Assembly: GCA_947625335.1 (NCBI GenBank)
Contig: CANQNY010000004.1
Span: 1-52,693 of the forward strand
DNA: 52,693 bases
Direction: 5' to 3'
Origin: an uncultured Clostridia bacterium
GTDB lineage: Bacteria > Bacillota > Clostridia > Oscillospirales > Ruminococcaceae
Translations under genes and position numbers: made by a program
The notes under the pieces: generated by a model
What the model was told of the DNA's origin: nothing
Seen by the model: the letters and a program-made list of their open reading frames with translations, nothing else
Databases searched by the model: none
Part shown: positions 15,379 to 23,590 of the stretch, one piece after another
Layout of the letters: each line of letters opens with the position of its first letter
Numbering within the stretch: the stretch's first letter is position 1

Positions 15379-15834
15379 TTAATCTTCATCTTCGTATTCT
15401 TTTTTCTGCGCCTCAAGCAGCTCCTGCTCGGCGCGGAGCTTTACGAATTCCTTGTGGATAATCCCGCTGTTTAAACGGTTGTCCTTGATTATACCGGGAT
15501 TTTCAAGAGCCTCGGTAAGGTTTACGCCAAACTCGTTTTTGAAACTATGGCAAAGCTCCACCGCCCCTGAACACATAATAAACCCGCTTATGACCTCGTT
15601 TGGCTTGTGCGGGTCTTCTTTTTTCATAAGGTACGCATAGTACAGCTTTCTCTTGCGGATATAGCTGTTGATAGTAAGACCGCTTGCACGCTTGAACGAC
15701 GTGTTAAGATCATTGAAACTCCAGCCCGCGCGATCTTTCACCCATCTGAGAAGTTCGGGGCGGGTGTCGAGAATATTTCTGTCGATGTGAATGAGGATTT
15801 CCTCGATTTTTTCTTCTTTCATTGCGGGTCGCAT
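15379..15834 (-). CDS. AraC-type helix-turn-helix protein
   Basis: This 151-aa protein has an N-terminal region with AraC/XylS-like features: RPELLRWVKDRAGWSFNDLNTSFKRASGLTINSYIRKRKLYYA resembles the HTH with its connecting helix. It lacks the usual sensor domain. The C-terminal 60 residues end in a charged helix (KLRAEQELLEAQKKEYEDED). GGAGG lies 6 nt before ATG 15834. It diverges from the sialate O-acetylesterase gene and the two promoters share sequence, so it may regulate itself and that gene; this is inference. Confidence 0.75.
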   Translation of the reverse strand: MRPAMKEEKIEEILIHIDRNILDTRPELLRWVKDRAGWSFNDLNTSFKRASGLTINSYIRKRKLYYAYLMKKEDPHKPNEVISGFIMCSGAVELCHSFKNEFGVNLTEALENPGIIKDNRLNSGIIHKEFVKLRAEQELLEAQKKEYEDED

Positions 15835-15883
15835 AGTGATCCTCCTTTTTTTCTGTCGGCTTTTGTTCTATACATTTTATATC

Positions 15884-15912
15884 ATTATACCACACTTGTC
15901 CTAAATTGTCAA
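15884..15912 (-). promoter_or_regulatory. Promoter of the AraC-like gene
   Basis: On the minus strand, TTGACA (15912-15907), 17-bp spacer, TATAAT (15889-15884), with extended TGTGG before the -10. Its -35 and spacer start (TTGACAATTTAGG) match the divergent promoter at 15945. Confidence 0.85.
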
Positions 15913-15944
15913 TACTGATTTTCCCGACAATATAATAATAGCTC

Positions 15945-15973
15945 TTGACAATTTGGGCTTAAAGTGGTAAAAT
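15945..15973 (+). promoter_or_regulatory. Promoter of the sialate O-acetylesterase gene
   Basis: TTGACA (15945-15950), 17-bp spacer (ATTTGGG...AGTGG), TAAAAT (15968-15973). It leaves a leader of about 55 nt. The near-copy of the divergent promoter suggests inverted duplication or a shared binding site. Confidence 0.85.
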
Positions 15974-16036
15974 AATGGTGAGTAATTTATCTTTTATAAG
16001 GTATTCACGGGAAATTCTGACAGGAGGGCTTTTTGT

Positions 16037-17545
16037 ATGGCTAAATTTCAAACCGCGCCGCTTTTCGGCGACAGAATGGTTCTTCAGCGCGGCAAGAACA
16101 TAAGCATCTTCGGCACGGGCGAGGACGGGACGGAAGTTACTGTTATGTTCTGCGGACTTCAGGCAAGCTGTACGGTAACGGGCGGAAAATGGCACGTTGT
16201 GTTCCCGCCTATGGGGGCTTGCCGCCTTATGAGAATGACTATTGACGACGGCGACCCCGACGATACCCTGTTTTTCGAGGATATTGCCGTAGGCGAGGTC
16301 TGGCTTGCGGGCGGTCAGTCGAATATGCAGCTTGAACTTTGCGAGTCCACGGGCGGCAAGGAGGCTCTCGAAAACGACGAGGCTGACGTCCGCTGCTTTA
16401 ATATGCCGAGAAAGACCCCCTACGACGAGGATTACGAGCAGGCGATACTGTCTACCGAATGGCACGATTTCACCGAGAAGGAGGAGGCTGCTCACTGGAG
16501 CGCGGCGGCGTATTTCTGTGCAAAGGAGATGTCCCAATATCTGGGAGTTACCGTCGGTATAGTAAATTGCAACTGGGGCGGCACAACAGCGTCCTGCTGG
16601 ATGGATAGAGAACACGCGATAGGTGAAACTTCGGTATTTTTCGAGGAATACGACGCTTATATGGCGACAACTACTCCCGAAAAGGCAATTGAGGATTATC
16701 GCGAGTGGGAACGGGTATACTCTGTATGGGCGAAAAAACGCGAGGAGTATTTTGCTACCGCCGAAAACCCCACCGACACGGGCTGCGAGGAGGTCTGCGG
16801 GCTGAAACCCCGCAATAAACCCGCTCCCTGCAATCCCAAAAGACCGGGGCTTTTACACGAGTGCCTTATAAAGAGGATTGCGCCGTATACGATTGGCGGC
16901 GTGTGGTGGTATCAGGGCGAGAATGACGAAATTCACCCCGAGGCGTATTATACCTCCCTTACAAATGTTATCCGAAACTGGCGCGACGATTGGAACGACG
17001 ACGAGTTGACGTTTATTATAGCACAACTGCCCATGTATGGCGGAAAAGACCCCGACGGCACAAGCTGGCATATTATAAGACAAGCGCAAATGCGGGCGTG
17101 GAGAACTATCCGAAACACGGGTCTGGTGGTGCTTTTGGACTGCGGCGAGCGCGACAATCTCCACCCGTTTGACAAGCGCACGGTTGGTCACAGATTTGCT
17201 ATGCAGGCGTTGGATATTGTGTACGGCGGCTGCGACGGTGCGTATGCTCCCACGGTGAAAAACGCTATTTGGCGCGGCGATATGGTGGAGCTTCAGTTTG
17301 ACAACGCGCGCGGCGGGTTCAAAATAGTCGGAGAGCCGCTGGGGTTTGAAATCTGCGGCTCGGACGGCAACTATGTCCCCGCGATAGCCGACGTTTCGGG
17401 CGAGAGAATTTTCCTCACGGCGGACGGCATAGAGCATCCGTGCGGCGTGAAATATCTGTGCAAAAATTACTCCGAGATACACGTTTTCAACGGCTTTGGA
17501 CTGCCGTTAGCTCCGTTTTGCATTGACAACAGACTCCCCTTGTGA
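16037..17545 (+). CDS. Sialate O-acetylesterase family protein (SASA domain)
   Basis: This 502-aa SGNH-type esterase has the nucleophile block VWLAGGQSNMQLEL near residue 92 and the WWYQGENDE block near 295. A late His (NLHPFDKRTVGHRF) completes the expected triad. N- and C-terminal beta domains are present. The family removes O-acetyl groups from sialic acids or other glycans. No signal peptide is evident, so it probably acts inside the cell on imported sugars. It is followed by an SDR and a thioesterase on the same strand. Confidence 0.9.
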   Translation: MAKFQTAPLFGDRMVLQRGKNISIFGTGEDGTEVTVMFCGLQASCTVTGGKWHVVFPPMGACRLMRMTIDDGDPDDTLFFEDIAVGEVWLAGGQSNMQLELCESTGGKEALENDEADVRCFNMPRKTPYDEDYEQAILSTEWHDFTEKEEAAHWSAAAYFCAKEMSQYLGVTVGIVNCNWGGTTASCWMDREHAIGETSVFFEEYDAYMATTTPEKAIEDYREWERVYSVWAKKREEYFATAENPTDTGCEEVCGLKPRNKPAPCNPKRPGLLHECLIKRIAPYTIGGVWWYQGENDEIHPEAYYTSLTNVIRNWRDDWNDDELTFIIAQLPMYGGKDPDGTSWHIIRQAQMRAWRTIRNTGLVVLLDCGERDNLHPFDKRTVGHRFAMQALDIVYGGCDGAYAPTVKNAIWRGDMVELQFDNARGGFKIVGEPLGFEICGSDGNYVPAIADVSGERIFLTADGIEHPCGVKYLCKNYSEIHVFNGFGLPLAPFCIDNRLPL

Positions 17546-17589
17546 TTTTTCCAAAAACCTAAAAATCCCGAATTTTGGAGGAATAAAAA

Positions 17590-18363
17590 ATGATAGCATT
17601 GGTTACGGGCGCAAGCTCGGGGCTCGGACGAGATATGGCGAGAAGTCTCGCGCGGCGCGGCATAGATCTTATTATCACGGCGCGCAGGGGCGACAGGCTG
17701 TCAGAGCTTAAAAGCGAGCTTTGCGCGGCGTATGACATTCGCGTAAAGTGCGTGACTGCCGACCTTTCGGATATTAACGCGGTAAAACGGCTTTATGAGA
17801 GCGTCAGAAAGTACAGGATTGATATTCTTATAAACAACGCGGGGTTCGGCGTGTTCGGAGAATTCACCGAGAGCAGCCTCCAAGACGAGCTTGATATGAT
17901 AGACGTCAACATAAAGGCTATGCATACGCTGTTCAAGCTGTTTTTGAAAGATTTTACGGCGCGCGGGTGCGGTTTTATCCTAAACACCGCAAGCGCGGCG
18001 GGATTTCTCCCCGGACCGTGGTTTTCGTCCTACTACGCGTCAAAGGCGTATATCGTAAGGCTTACTCAGGCCGTGGCGGAGGAACTTCGCTCGAAAAAAA
18101 GCGGCGTTCGGGTCGCGGTGTTATGCCCCGGACCGGTGGCTACGGAGTTTGACCGTGTGGCGAACGTGCGTTTTCTCACGCGTCCGTATTCAAGCGAAAA
18201 GCTTGCCGAGCACGCGATTGACGAGCTTTTGCGCGGGGAATTTTTGATTACCGAAAATGCGTTTACAAAGGCTCTGATTTACGGGGCGAAACTTGTTCCA
18301 GACAGAATTCTCGCGTTCTGCGCGGGGCTTTACCAGTCGAAAAGAGAGGGCAGAGGGGAATAA
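17590..18363 (+). CDS. Short-chain dehydrogenase/reductase
   Basis: A 257-aa classical SDR: nucleotide-binding TGASSGLG at residues 6-13, NNAG near 85, catalytic Ser in LNTASAAGF and YYASK as the Tyr/Lys motif. The ARRGDRL after beta-2 suggests NADP(H). The YqjQ/DltE-like subgroup acts on unknown carbonyl substrates. GGAGG lies 8 nt before the ATG. The stop is 1 nt before the next gene, indicating coupling. Confidence 0.92.
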   Translation: MIALVTGASSGLGRDMARSLARRGIDLIITARRGDRLSELKSELCAAYDIRVKCVTADLSDINAVKRLYESVRKYRIDILINNAGFGVFGEFTESSLQDELDMIDVNIKAMHTLFKLFLKDFTARGCGFILNTASAAGFLPGPWFSSYYASKAYIVRLTQAVAEELRSKKSGVRVAVLCPGPVATEFDRVANVRFLTRPYSSEKLAEHAIDELLRGEFLITENAFTKALIYGAKLVPDRILAFCAGLYQSKREGRGE

Positions 18364-18364
18364 A

Positions 18365-18796
18365 ATGCCGAATGTGACGGAAATTACGGTGCGCTATGCC
18401 GAGACCGATTGTATGGGAGTTGTTCACCATGCGACTTATCCTATTTGGTACGAAATTGCGCGGACGGATTATATCAAGGCTGTCGGAATGAGCTATTCCG
18501 ACATGGAAAAGGGCGGGGTAATGCTCCCCGTGACGGGGATTTCCTGCAAGTACAAATTCCCCGCAAAATACGACGACGTTCTGCTTATCACGGCGCGTAT
18601 AACGCGGCTTACTCCTGCGAGGATCGAGTTTGCATACTCCGTCACGAAAAAGGGAGATACTGCTGTTCTTGCCGAGGGGACGAGTTCGCACGGGTTTGTT
18701 GATTCAAAAACGTTCAAGCCGCTGAATTTCAAAAAGGCAATGCCCGAATTTTATGAGACTATGGAAAAGTGTTACCTAGAAGACATTAAAGAATGA
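18365..18796 (+). CDS. Acyl-CoA thioesterase, YbgC/FadM-like hotdog fold
   Basis: I chose ATG 18365 (143 aa) because GAGGGGAA precedes it and the ORF extension to 18293 runs inside the SDR gene. The signature YAETDCMGVVHHATYPIWYEIARTDY contains the catalytic Asp of the 4-hydroxybenzoyl-CoA thioesterase group, and the hotdog helix follows. It hydrolyses short acyl-CoA thioesters. It is the last gene of the esterase-SDR-thioesterase run. Confidence 0.92.
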   Translation: MPNVTEITVRYAETDCMGVVHHATYPIWYEIARTDYIKAVGMSYSDMEKGGVMLPVTGISCKYKFPAKYDDVLLITARITRLTPARIEFAYSVTKKGDTAVLAEGTSSHGFVDSKTFKPLNFKKAMPEFYETMEKCYLEDIKE

Positions 18797-18804
18797 AAAG
18801 CAAA

Positions 18805-18837
18805 GAGCCGCTGTCAAATGACAGCAGCTCTTTTTTT
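18805..18837. terminator. Terminator between convergent operons
   Basis: GAGC-C-GCTGTC-AAAT-GACAGC-A-GCTC followed by TTTTTTTATT on the plus strand, ending the thioesterase operon. A second hairpin (AAAGAAC-C-GCTT/AAGC-C-GTTCTTT, 18844-18877) overlaps the stop of the convergent DUF4097 gene. Confidence 0.85.
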
Positions 18838-18875
18838 ATTGCCAAAGAACCGCTTGTGTGGCGATAAGCCGTTCT

Positions 18876-19751
18876 TTATGCCTGTGTTTCGGCGTTCTCG
18901 GATTTCACGGATGTTATGGAAACCGTTCCGCTTACGAGATTAACCGTCACGGCGTGGCGGTTGTCGCCGCCGAAACTGCCGTTTGTGCCCTTGCCGAGGT
19001 GGATAAAGCAGCCCGAGCCGTTTCCGAGGTCTGTGCGGACCGCGCCCGAAACGCCGTCAAAACGAATATCCGCGCCGCTGTTTTGCGGGAGCGTTACATT
19101 CACGTTGCCCGATACCGCGCTTATTTTAAGGTCGTTATCCCACTCGGAATAGTTTACGTCAACCGTCCCCGAAGTCACGCGGATCTCTCCCAAGCCCGAC
19201 GCTCCCGAAACCGTTGTTTTCCCCGAAACGGAGCTTACCGAAAAGCACTCCGACTTGTATCCGCAAACGTTAATGCTGCCCGACGCGGCGGCGATTTTGA
19301 GGGATTTCGCGCGGTTTTGCGTGGGATTTTTGAGTTCGACGCTGCCCGAGGCGGATTTTATCTTCACATTCTCGAAAAACGCGCATATTTTGATGTTCCC
19401 CGACGCGGTGTGAAGTGTAAGCTGTTCCGCAGTCAAATCTTCGTCGGAAAGGTCAGCGCCGCCGCTCGTGGTGTTTACGCAAAGACGCTTGAAGGTCTTT
19501 TTGGGGAGCTTTACGGTGATCTGATAACCCTCTGAAGGGTTAGGAGAGAAAATTTTAAGCGTGGGCGTTTCCTTCAGGGTAAGCCTTTTTCCGCACAAAA
19601 CCGCGACAAGTTCGGGCTTGTCGGAGGGGTTTTCATACTCGGCGGTGATTACGTCGTTGTCATAGCTTTGAACGATAATTTTCGCCCCGAGAGAGCTTAC
19701 CTCCACCTCGTCAATCTCGTTGTTAAACGTGTACACCTGTTTTTCAGCCAT
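18876..19751 (-). CDS. DUF4097-type beta-repeat protein, no membrane anchor
   Basis: This 291-aa protein starts at ATG 19751 with GAAAGGAG 6 nt upstream, so the leading MHERSIN of the track ORF is dropped. Short repeats of the form SGS/SGN/SGT (TASGNIKI, SASGSVEL, VSGNVNV, VSGTVSI) form a beta-solenoid typical of DUF4097 (adhesin-like) proteins. There is no signal peptide. Its start overlaps the stop of the 60-aa gene by 8 nt. In PadR-HAAS operons these proteins are thought to act in envelope signalling; their partners are unknown. Confidence 0.85.
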   Translation of the reverse strand: MAEKQVYTFNNEIDEVEVSSLGAKIIVQSYDNDVITAEYENPSDKPELVAVLCGKRLTLKETPTLKIFSPNPSEGYQITVKLPKKTFKRLCVNTTSGGADLSDEDLTAEQLTLHTASGNIKICAFFENVKIKSASGSVELKNPTQNRAKSLKIAAASGSINVCGYKSECFSVSSVSGKTTVSGASGLGEIRVTSGTVDVNYSEWDNDLKISAVSGNVNVTLPQNSGADIRFDGVSGAVRTDLGNGSGCFIHLGKGTNGSFGGDNRHAVTVNLVSGTVSITSVKSENAETQA

Positions 19752-19926
19752 ATTGATACTCCTTTCGTGCAATGCTGTTTTTACTTCCCTTTACTTTCAC
19801 CGCGGACGGTGAAATTATCCTTTCAACGCGGATATGCTCTTTCATTTCGCTTTCGGAAAGCTCCGAGGAGCTTTTTCCGCGGGGTGCTGTGAAAACATAC
19901 CGCGTTTTAAACAATGTTATTCTCAT
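19744..19926 (-). CDS. Small protein (60 aa) coupled between two DUF4097 genes
   Basis: Its ATG overlaps the stop of the upstream gene (ATGA) and its TGA overlaps the ATG of the downstream gene (ATGGCTGA). Such tight overlap at both ends argues for real translation. The protein (MRITLFKTRYVFTAPRGKSS...) is basic, has a Ser/Glu middle (SSSELSESEMKEH), and no signal peptide or obvious membrane helix. I do not recognise it. The alternative is that it serves only to carry ribosomes to the next start. Confidence 0.6.
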   Translation of the reverse strand: MRITLFKTRYVFTAPRGKSSSELSESEMKEHIRVERIISPSAVKVKGSKNSIARKEYQYG

Positions 19927-21293
19927 CGTGAAGATACCTCCGAATAATCCCCCGAAACCGTCGGCACTTCCGAAACCTCGACGGGCGCGCTGCTTTCAAC
20001 GGAAACCGAGGTTACTTCCGAGTCGGGAATAGTGGTGATTTGGGTGCTTTGGATGATGCCGCTTGCGATGTCCGGAGCGGGTTCATAATCGCTGCCTGTG
20101 TCCACTAAGTCCACGCTGACGGACTTACGAAGATCCGAAAGCTCGTCGAAATCCTCGGGGAAGTCAGGACGGTTTTCATATTCGTAAATCCCTACCGTTC
20201 CCGAATCCAAACCCACGCTTATTACTGTGTCTTCCGAGCCTACAACATACGACGAGTCGCTGTCTTGGCTGCTGAGATTTGCTTTCACGTTGTAAGCTTC
20301 TATTTTCACCGAGCCAGAGCTTATCGACGGGAAAACTTCGCCGCCGCTTTCGGGGAGATAGAGGTTTACCTTGCCGCTGCCGACGTCTATGTCAGCGTTC
20401 GCAGTAAGCTCCGCCAGAGCGATTTCCGAGCTGCCGCTGCCCTGTTTTACAGTCAGATTATCGGCTTTTATGTCGCCGAAAATCTTCCCCGAACCTATAT
20501 CCAATTCGCAGTCTGCGGCAGAAACGTTTTTCACAGCCGCCGTACCCGAGTTCAATTCAAGCGAAAAGTTTCTCGCCTTTTGAGCGTTCTCGGCAAACGA
20601 GCAGTACAGCTTTCCCGACGTTTCCTTAAGGTTTACATATGCGGAGTTCAGGTTGTCGACGGAAACCTTTCCGGAGGTCAGCGACAGTTCAAAGACATCC
20701 GACTTGAAATCCGTATTTTCGCCGAAAGCGAAAGTTCCCGAACCTACCGAAACTTTGTTGTTACGCGCGTAAAAGTCCGACACAAAAAGCTCTCCCGAAC
20801 CGTGTTTTATCTCCAGATTTTCGTAAATGTTCTTCGGGAATTTTATCGTAACCACCGCGCCGTTGTTGCCGAAAATATCCTCCAGCCAGTTTACCACGCC
20901 GAACTGTGAAACATCTTCAAAACTTATATCGGGGCGGGCGGCGGTTATTGTAAGGTCGTTTGAGTTGTTGCCGTCATAGTACGCCGAAACATGAACCTTT
21001 CCGCTTGAAGCGTCCGCTGCGACTGCTATCTGATCGCCGTCCCATTGGTCGACAATCACCTTTATCCCCGATGTGTTTAAGTGTATATTCGGGAATTCGT
21101 CATTTATCTTCCAGTCCTTTTTGCCCTCAGTAACTTGTTGGTCGAAAATGCACATCTCGCGCACCTCGTACACCATCGAACTTGAATGATGGTTTAAAGA
21201 ACCTGTTGACAAATATTCGGTGCATTGCGAAATGCCGAACAGGATAAAGTTTACCATACAAACGATTAACGCTATCGCAAGAACCTTTTTCAC
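19923..21293 (-). CDS. DUF4097-type beta-repeat protein with N-terminal membrane anchor
   Basis: A 456-aa protein with one hydrophobic segment (about residues 4-22), then a solenoid of SGK/SGT/SGS repeats (GSGELFV, GSGTFAF, TSGKVSV, GSGKIFG, GSGKVNL) to about residue 380. A Ser/Thr/Val/Pro-rich tail follows (about 400-456). It should project outside the membrane. It sits 12 nt after the HAAS gene and its stop overlaps the 60-aa gene. Confidence 0.85.
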   Translation of the reverse strand: MKKVLAIALIVCMVNFILFGISQCTEYLSTGSLNHHSSSMVYEVREMCIFDQQVTEGKKDWKINDEFPNIHLNTSGIKVIVDQWDGDQIAVAADASSGKVHVSAYYDGNNSNDLTITAARPDISFEDVSQFGVVNWLEDIFGNNGAVVTIKFPKNIYENLEIKHGSGELFVSDFYARNNKVSVGSGTFAFGENTDFKSDVFELSLTSGKVSVDNLNSAYVNLKETSGKLYCSFAENAQKARNFSLELNSGTAAVKNVSAADCELDIGSGKIFGDIKADNLTVKQGSGSSEIALAELTANADIDVGSGKVNLYLPESGGEVFPSISSGSVKIEAYNVKANLSSQDSDSSYVVGSEDTVISVGLDSGTVGIYEYENRPDFPEDFDELSDLRKSVSVDLVDTGSDYEPAPDIASGIIQSTQITTIPDSEVTSVSVESSAPVEVSEVPTVSGDYSEVSSR

Positions 21294-21305
21294 GTTTCTC
21301 CCCCC

Positions 21306-22460
21306 TTACAGATCGTACAGCGCGCGGATATGCTGATTTACAACAAACCGCAAAAGCCGCAACGCGAGCGTCACAAGTTTTACCAAAAAGCACAGCAGCA
21401 CCACCGCAAGGGCGAGAAGAGCAATCGTGAGGAAAATTCTGCTGAAGAAGTTATAGCTGTGGTGGAAAAATGTGTAAAAAGCCTCTTCGCAGCAGGAAAT
21501 TGCAAGATTTCCCGGCACCGCCACCGACAGCGAGAATATCACCGGCAAAAGCCAGCTCCACACAAACATGTCCAGCAGCAGCGCACCCGCAAGTTTCCCG
21601 CCGTTTACGTTCATCTTCTGCCCCGATACGTCGATAAACTTGAATTTGCCTGTTACATTCGCCTTGCCGTTCTGCGGGGGAATTTCTCCCTTTCGCTCGG
21701 AGGAGTTGTTCGCGCGGAAATTATCCGTCGGGTGCGGCACGCCGTCTGCTTTTCGGGCGTTGTGCTCCTTAACGTGGTTCACAGCCTCGCGCCCCGCGCT
21801 CTTAACGGCGTCGGCAGCGGATTTCCCCGCGCCGATAACAGCCTCTTTAACGCCGTTTTTCCCGAAAGCGTCCGCAATCGCGTGTCCCGTGACCTTTGCG
21901 GCGTCCAAAGCGGCTTTTCCCGCCTGCGAAAACGCCTCGGCTACCGTCGGATTTCCTTGATTATTTTGAGCGTTTTGCGAGGTTTGACCATTCTGAGCGT
22001 TTTGAGCATTCTGAGCATTCTGCGTATTTTGCGAGCTTTGAGAATTTTGCGAATTCCCGCCGTTTGTAACCTTTGCGGAGTTGGGATAAATTTCCTCGGA
22101 AAAATGCTTTGGAGTGTATTCTCGGATATTGTCGGAATTTGCAATATCCCTCGCGGAATTCAAAAGCGTAAGATCCGCGGGAACGCTCTGACCCGGCTTT
22201 GTAAGCGAAACTTTTTTCCGCTCGTTGTCGCGGGCGATAATGGAATTTATCCGCGAACTTTCGAGATTAAGATACCCGCGCGCGATTTCTTTTATATCGC
22301 CGAGCTGTTCCGCCGTTTTGTCCTCGGGAATTCCCTGCATCGCGCTGTCGGAAAAATGTTCCTCAAAATCGGCAAAAATCTCGGTGGTGTCCTCTATGCC
22401 TACCCTGTTAAGTTCATATTTCAGCAGATCGAAAAACTCCTGTTTACTTGTCGCTTTCAT
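21306..22460 (-). CDS. HAAS-domain (DUF1700-like) membrane protein with Gln/Asn-rich repeat
   Basis: A 384-aa protein. The N-terminal HAAS domain (EFFDLLKYELNRVGIEDTTEIFADFEEHF...EQLGDIKEIARGYL, about 1-65) is the family that partners PadR regulators. A middle segment holds SQN/AQN repeats (about 115-165), then an Ala/Lys amphipathic stretch (AGKSAADAVKSAGREAV). Two or more membrane helices occupy about 285-375. It overlaps the end of padR by 17 nt. It is the probable membrane relay of the operon. Confidence 0.85.
   Translation of the reverse strand: MKATSKQEFFDLLKYELNRVGIEDTTEIFADFEEHFSDSAMQGIPEDKTAEQLGDIKEIARGYLNLESSRINSIIARDNERKKVSLTKPGQSVPADLTLLNSARDIANSDNIREYTPKHFSEEIYPNSAKVTNGGNSQNSQSSQNTQNAQNAQNAQNGQTSQNAQNNQGNPTVAEAFSQAGKAALDAAKVTGHAIADAFGKNGVKEAVIGAGKSAADAVKSAGREAVNHVKEHNARKADGVPHPTDNFRANNSSERKGEIPPQNGKANVTGKFKFIDVSGQKMNVNGGKLAGALLLDMFVWSWLLPVIFSLSVAVPGNLAISCCEEAFYTFFHHSYNFFSRIFLTIALLALAVVLLCFLVKLVTLALRLLRFVVNQHIRALYDL
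21957..22056 (-). repeat. Tandem 9-bp-type repeat encoding (A/S)QN units
   Basis: Inside the HAAS gene, about ten imperfect copies of a 9-nt unit (plus-strand TTCTGAGCG/TTTTGAGCA) encode NAQNAQNAQ-like sequence. Its in-frame period makes copy-number change tolerable, so the linker length may vary between strains. Confidence 0.7.
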
Positions 22461-22776
22461 CGGAAAATTCCCCTTTCAACAGCATATTTACGCTCTCGGA
22501 AAAGCGCGTCCATTCGTCCTCGAGCCGTTTAAGCTCGTCATTCCCCGCGTCGGTTATCTTGTAATATTTTCTCGGCGGACCCTCGGGCGATTCCTCAAGA
22601 TAGCTGTCTATAAGCCCTCCGTCGCGCAGGCGTTTCATAAGCGGATAGATAGTGCCCTCGGTAATTTCCATACATTTTGAAATGCGGTTTACCAGTTCAT
22701 ATCCATAGCAGTCGCCGCGGCTTACAACGCACAAAGCCAACAGCTCCAGCGTTCCGCGCTTTAATTGAGAGTTCAT
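22444..22776 (-). CDS. PadR family transcriptional regulator
   Basis: This 110-aa protein starts at ATG 22776 with GGCGGTGA upstream; the track ORF extension lacks a start signal. The winged helix includes LKRGTLELLALCVVSRGDCYGYELVNRI, EGTIYPLMKRLRDGGLI and PPRKYYKITDAG, all diagnostic of PadR. The C-terminal helix for dimerisation is short (subfamily 2). It is the first gene of the PadR-HAAS-DUF4097 operon and probably represses its own promoter. Confidence 0.95.
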   Translation of the reverse strand: MNSQLKRGTLELLALCVVSRGDCYGYELVNRISKCMEITEGTIYPLMKRLRDGGLIDSYLEESPEGPPRKYYKITDAGNDELKRLEDEWTRFSESVNMLLKGEFSDESDK

Positions 22777-22801
22777 AAATTCACCGCCTTTTATATATAA
22801 A

Positions 22802-22883
22802 GGCAGGAAACGCTTTTGGGGAAGTGTCACAATTTTTTAGCAAAAGAATTGGAGGTATTTTACTATGTGAATTGTTTCCTGCC
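22802..22883. repeat. Inverted repeat spanning the padR leader
   Basis: GGCAGGAAAC (22802-22811) and its perfect complement GTTTCCTGCC (22874-22883) lie 62 nt apart. AT-rich extensions (TATAAA/TTATA) add further near-pairing. On the minus-strand transcript the upstream arm is almost at the predicted 5' end and the other arm lies about 25 nt before the start codon, so it could close a long leader hairpin. Confidence 0.6.
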
Positions 22884-22893
22884 TTATAACTCT

Positions 22894-22922
22894 ATTATAA
22901 ACCAAAGTATTTTGTATTGCAA
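22894..22922 (-). promoter_or_regulatory. Promoter of the padR operon
   Basis: On the minus strand, TTGCAA (22922-22917), 17-bp spacer (ATACAAAATACTTTGG region), TATAAT (22899-22894). AGTA...TACT half-sites flank the -35 and could be a PadR operator. Confidence 0.7.
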
Positions 22923-22936
22923 GGTACTAAATAAAC

Positions 22937-22966
22937 AAATATTCCCGAATTTCTTCGGGAATATTT
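22937..22966 (-). terminator. Terminator of the smpB-lipoprotein unit
   Basis: Perfect 13-bp stem AAATATTCCCGAA/TTCGGGAATATTT with a 4-nt loop, followed on the minus strand by GTTTATTT. It lies 18 nt after the lipoprotein stop at 22985. Confidence 0.9.
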
Positions 22967-22984
22967 ATGCATTATTCACAAAAT

Positions 22985-23590
22985 CTACTCGTGGAGCCTT
23001 CCATACGGGGTATCGGGGCGGTCTTCTCCGCAGATTTCAGCCCACGTTTCCTCTTCCTCACCAAGCTCCATACCCTTATGTAAATTCAAAAACATGGTAT
23101 ACCCCGTGCCGCGTTTGGTCAGGTTCTCAATCGAGTAGGTTTTCCCGTCCGCCATAACAATGCTCACGGCGCACGTTCTGTGAGGATTATCTTCATCGGG
23201 ATAATAGGTCAAAAGCTCCGCGCCGGGCTCGTGAAGTTCCCCGCGAGCCTGCACAAGACCGTTTACGGGCGCGCTTTCTTTTAGATGATATTCATAGTAG
23301 CAATCTCCCGCGCTGCTAAACAAAAACCCCACCAGCATATTATCGTAATCCACCAGCACGGAATTCCTGTAAAACTGCGAATCCATAAGGCTGTCGCCGA
23401 AATACGTGCTGTCGTTGTAACACAGCGCCTCGTCTGCGTCGTTTAGCATTTCCTCAAATTTCATCCGCATAACAGCCTGTTCTGCGCGGTATTTAGCGTC
23501 GTCGGCAATCCACCTCACCGCGGAACACCCCGACATCGGCAAAACCGTTATCGCCGCCAAAACCGCCGCAATGCCACGTTTTTTCATCAT
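22985..23590 (-). CDS. Lipoprotein of unknown function
   Basis: A 201-aa protein with MMKKRG, a hydrophobic stretch and lipobox MSGC (about residues 19-22). The body starts with a helix (DDAKYRAEQAVMRMKFEEML) and continues as an alpha/beta domain I cannot name. Its ATG overlaps the smpB stop (ATGA), so it is translated from the same message. The pairing with smpB is not functionally explained. Confidence 0.85.
   Translation of the reverse strand: MMKKRGIAAVLAAITVLPMSGCSAVRWIADDAKYRAEQAVMRMKFEEMLNDADEALCYNDSTYFGDSLMDSQFYRNSVLVDYDNMLVGFLFSSAGDCYYEYHLKESAPVNGLVQARGELHEPGAELLTYYPDEDNPHRTCAVSIVMADGKTYSIENLTKRGTGYTMFLNLHKGMELGEEEETWAEICGEDRPDTPYGRLHE

Noticed and set aside
21330-22532. 400-aa plus-strand ORF opposite the HAAS/PadR genes
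   Set aside because: Antisense shadow of well-supported minus-strand genes; no start signals and Arg/Leu-rich low-complexity translation.
22850-22885. Plus-strand start site GGAGG...ATG in the padR leader
   Set aside because: The ATG is followed at once by TGA; chance within the antisense of the padR leader.
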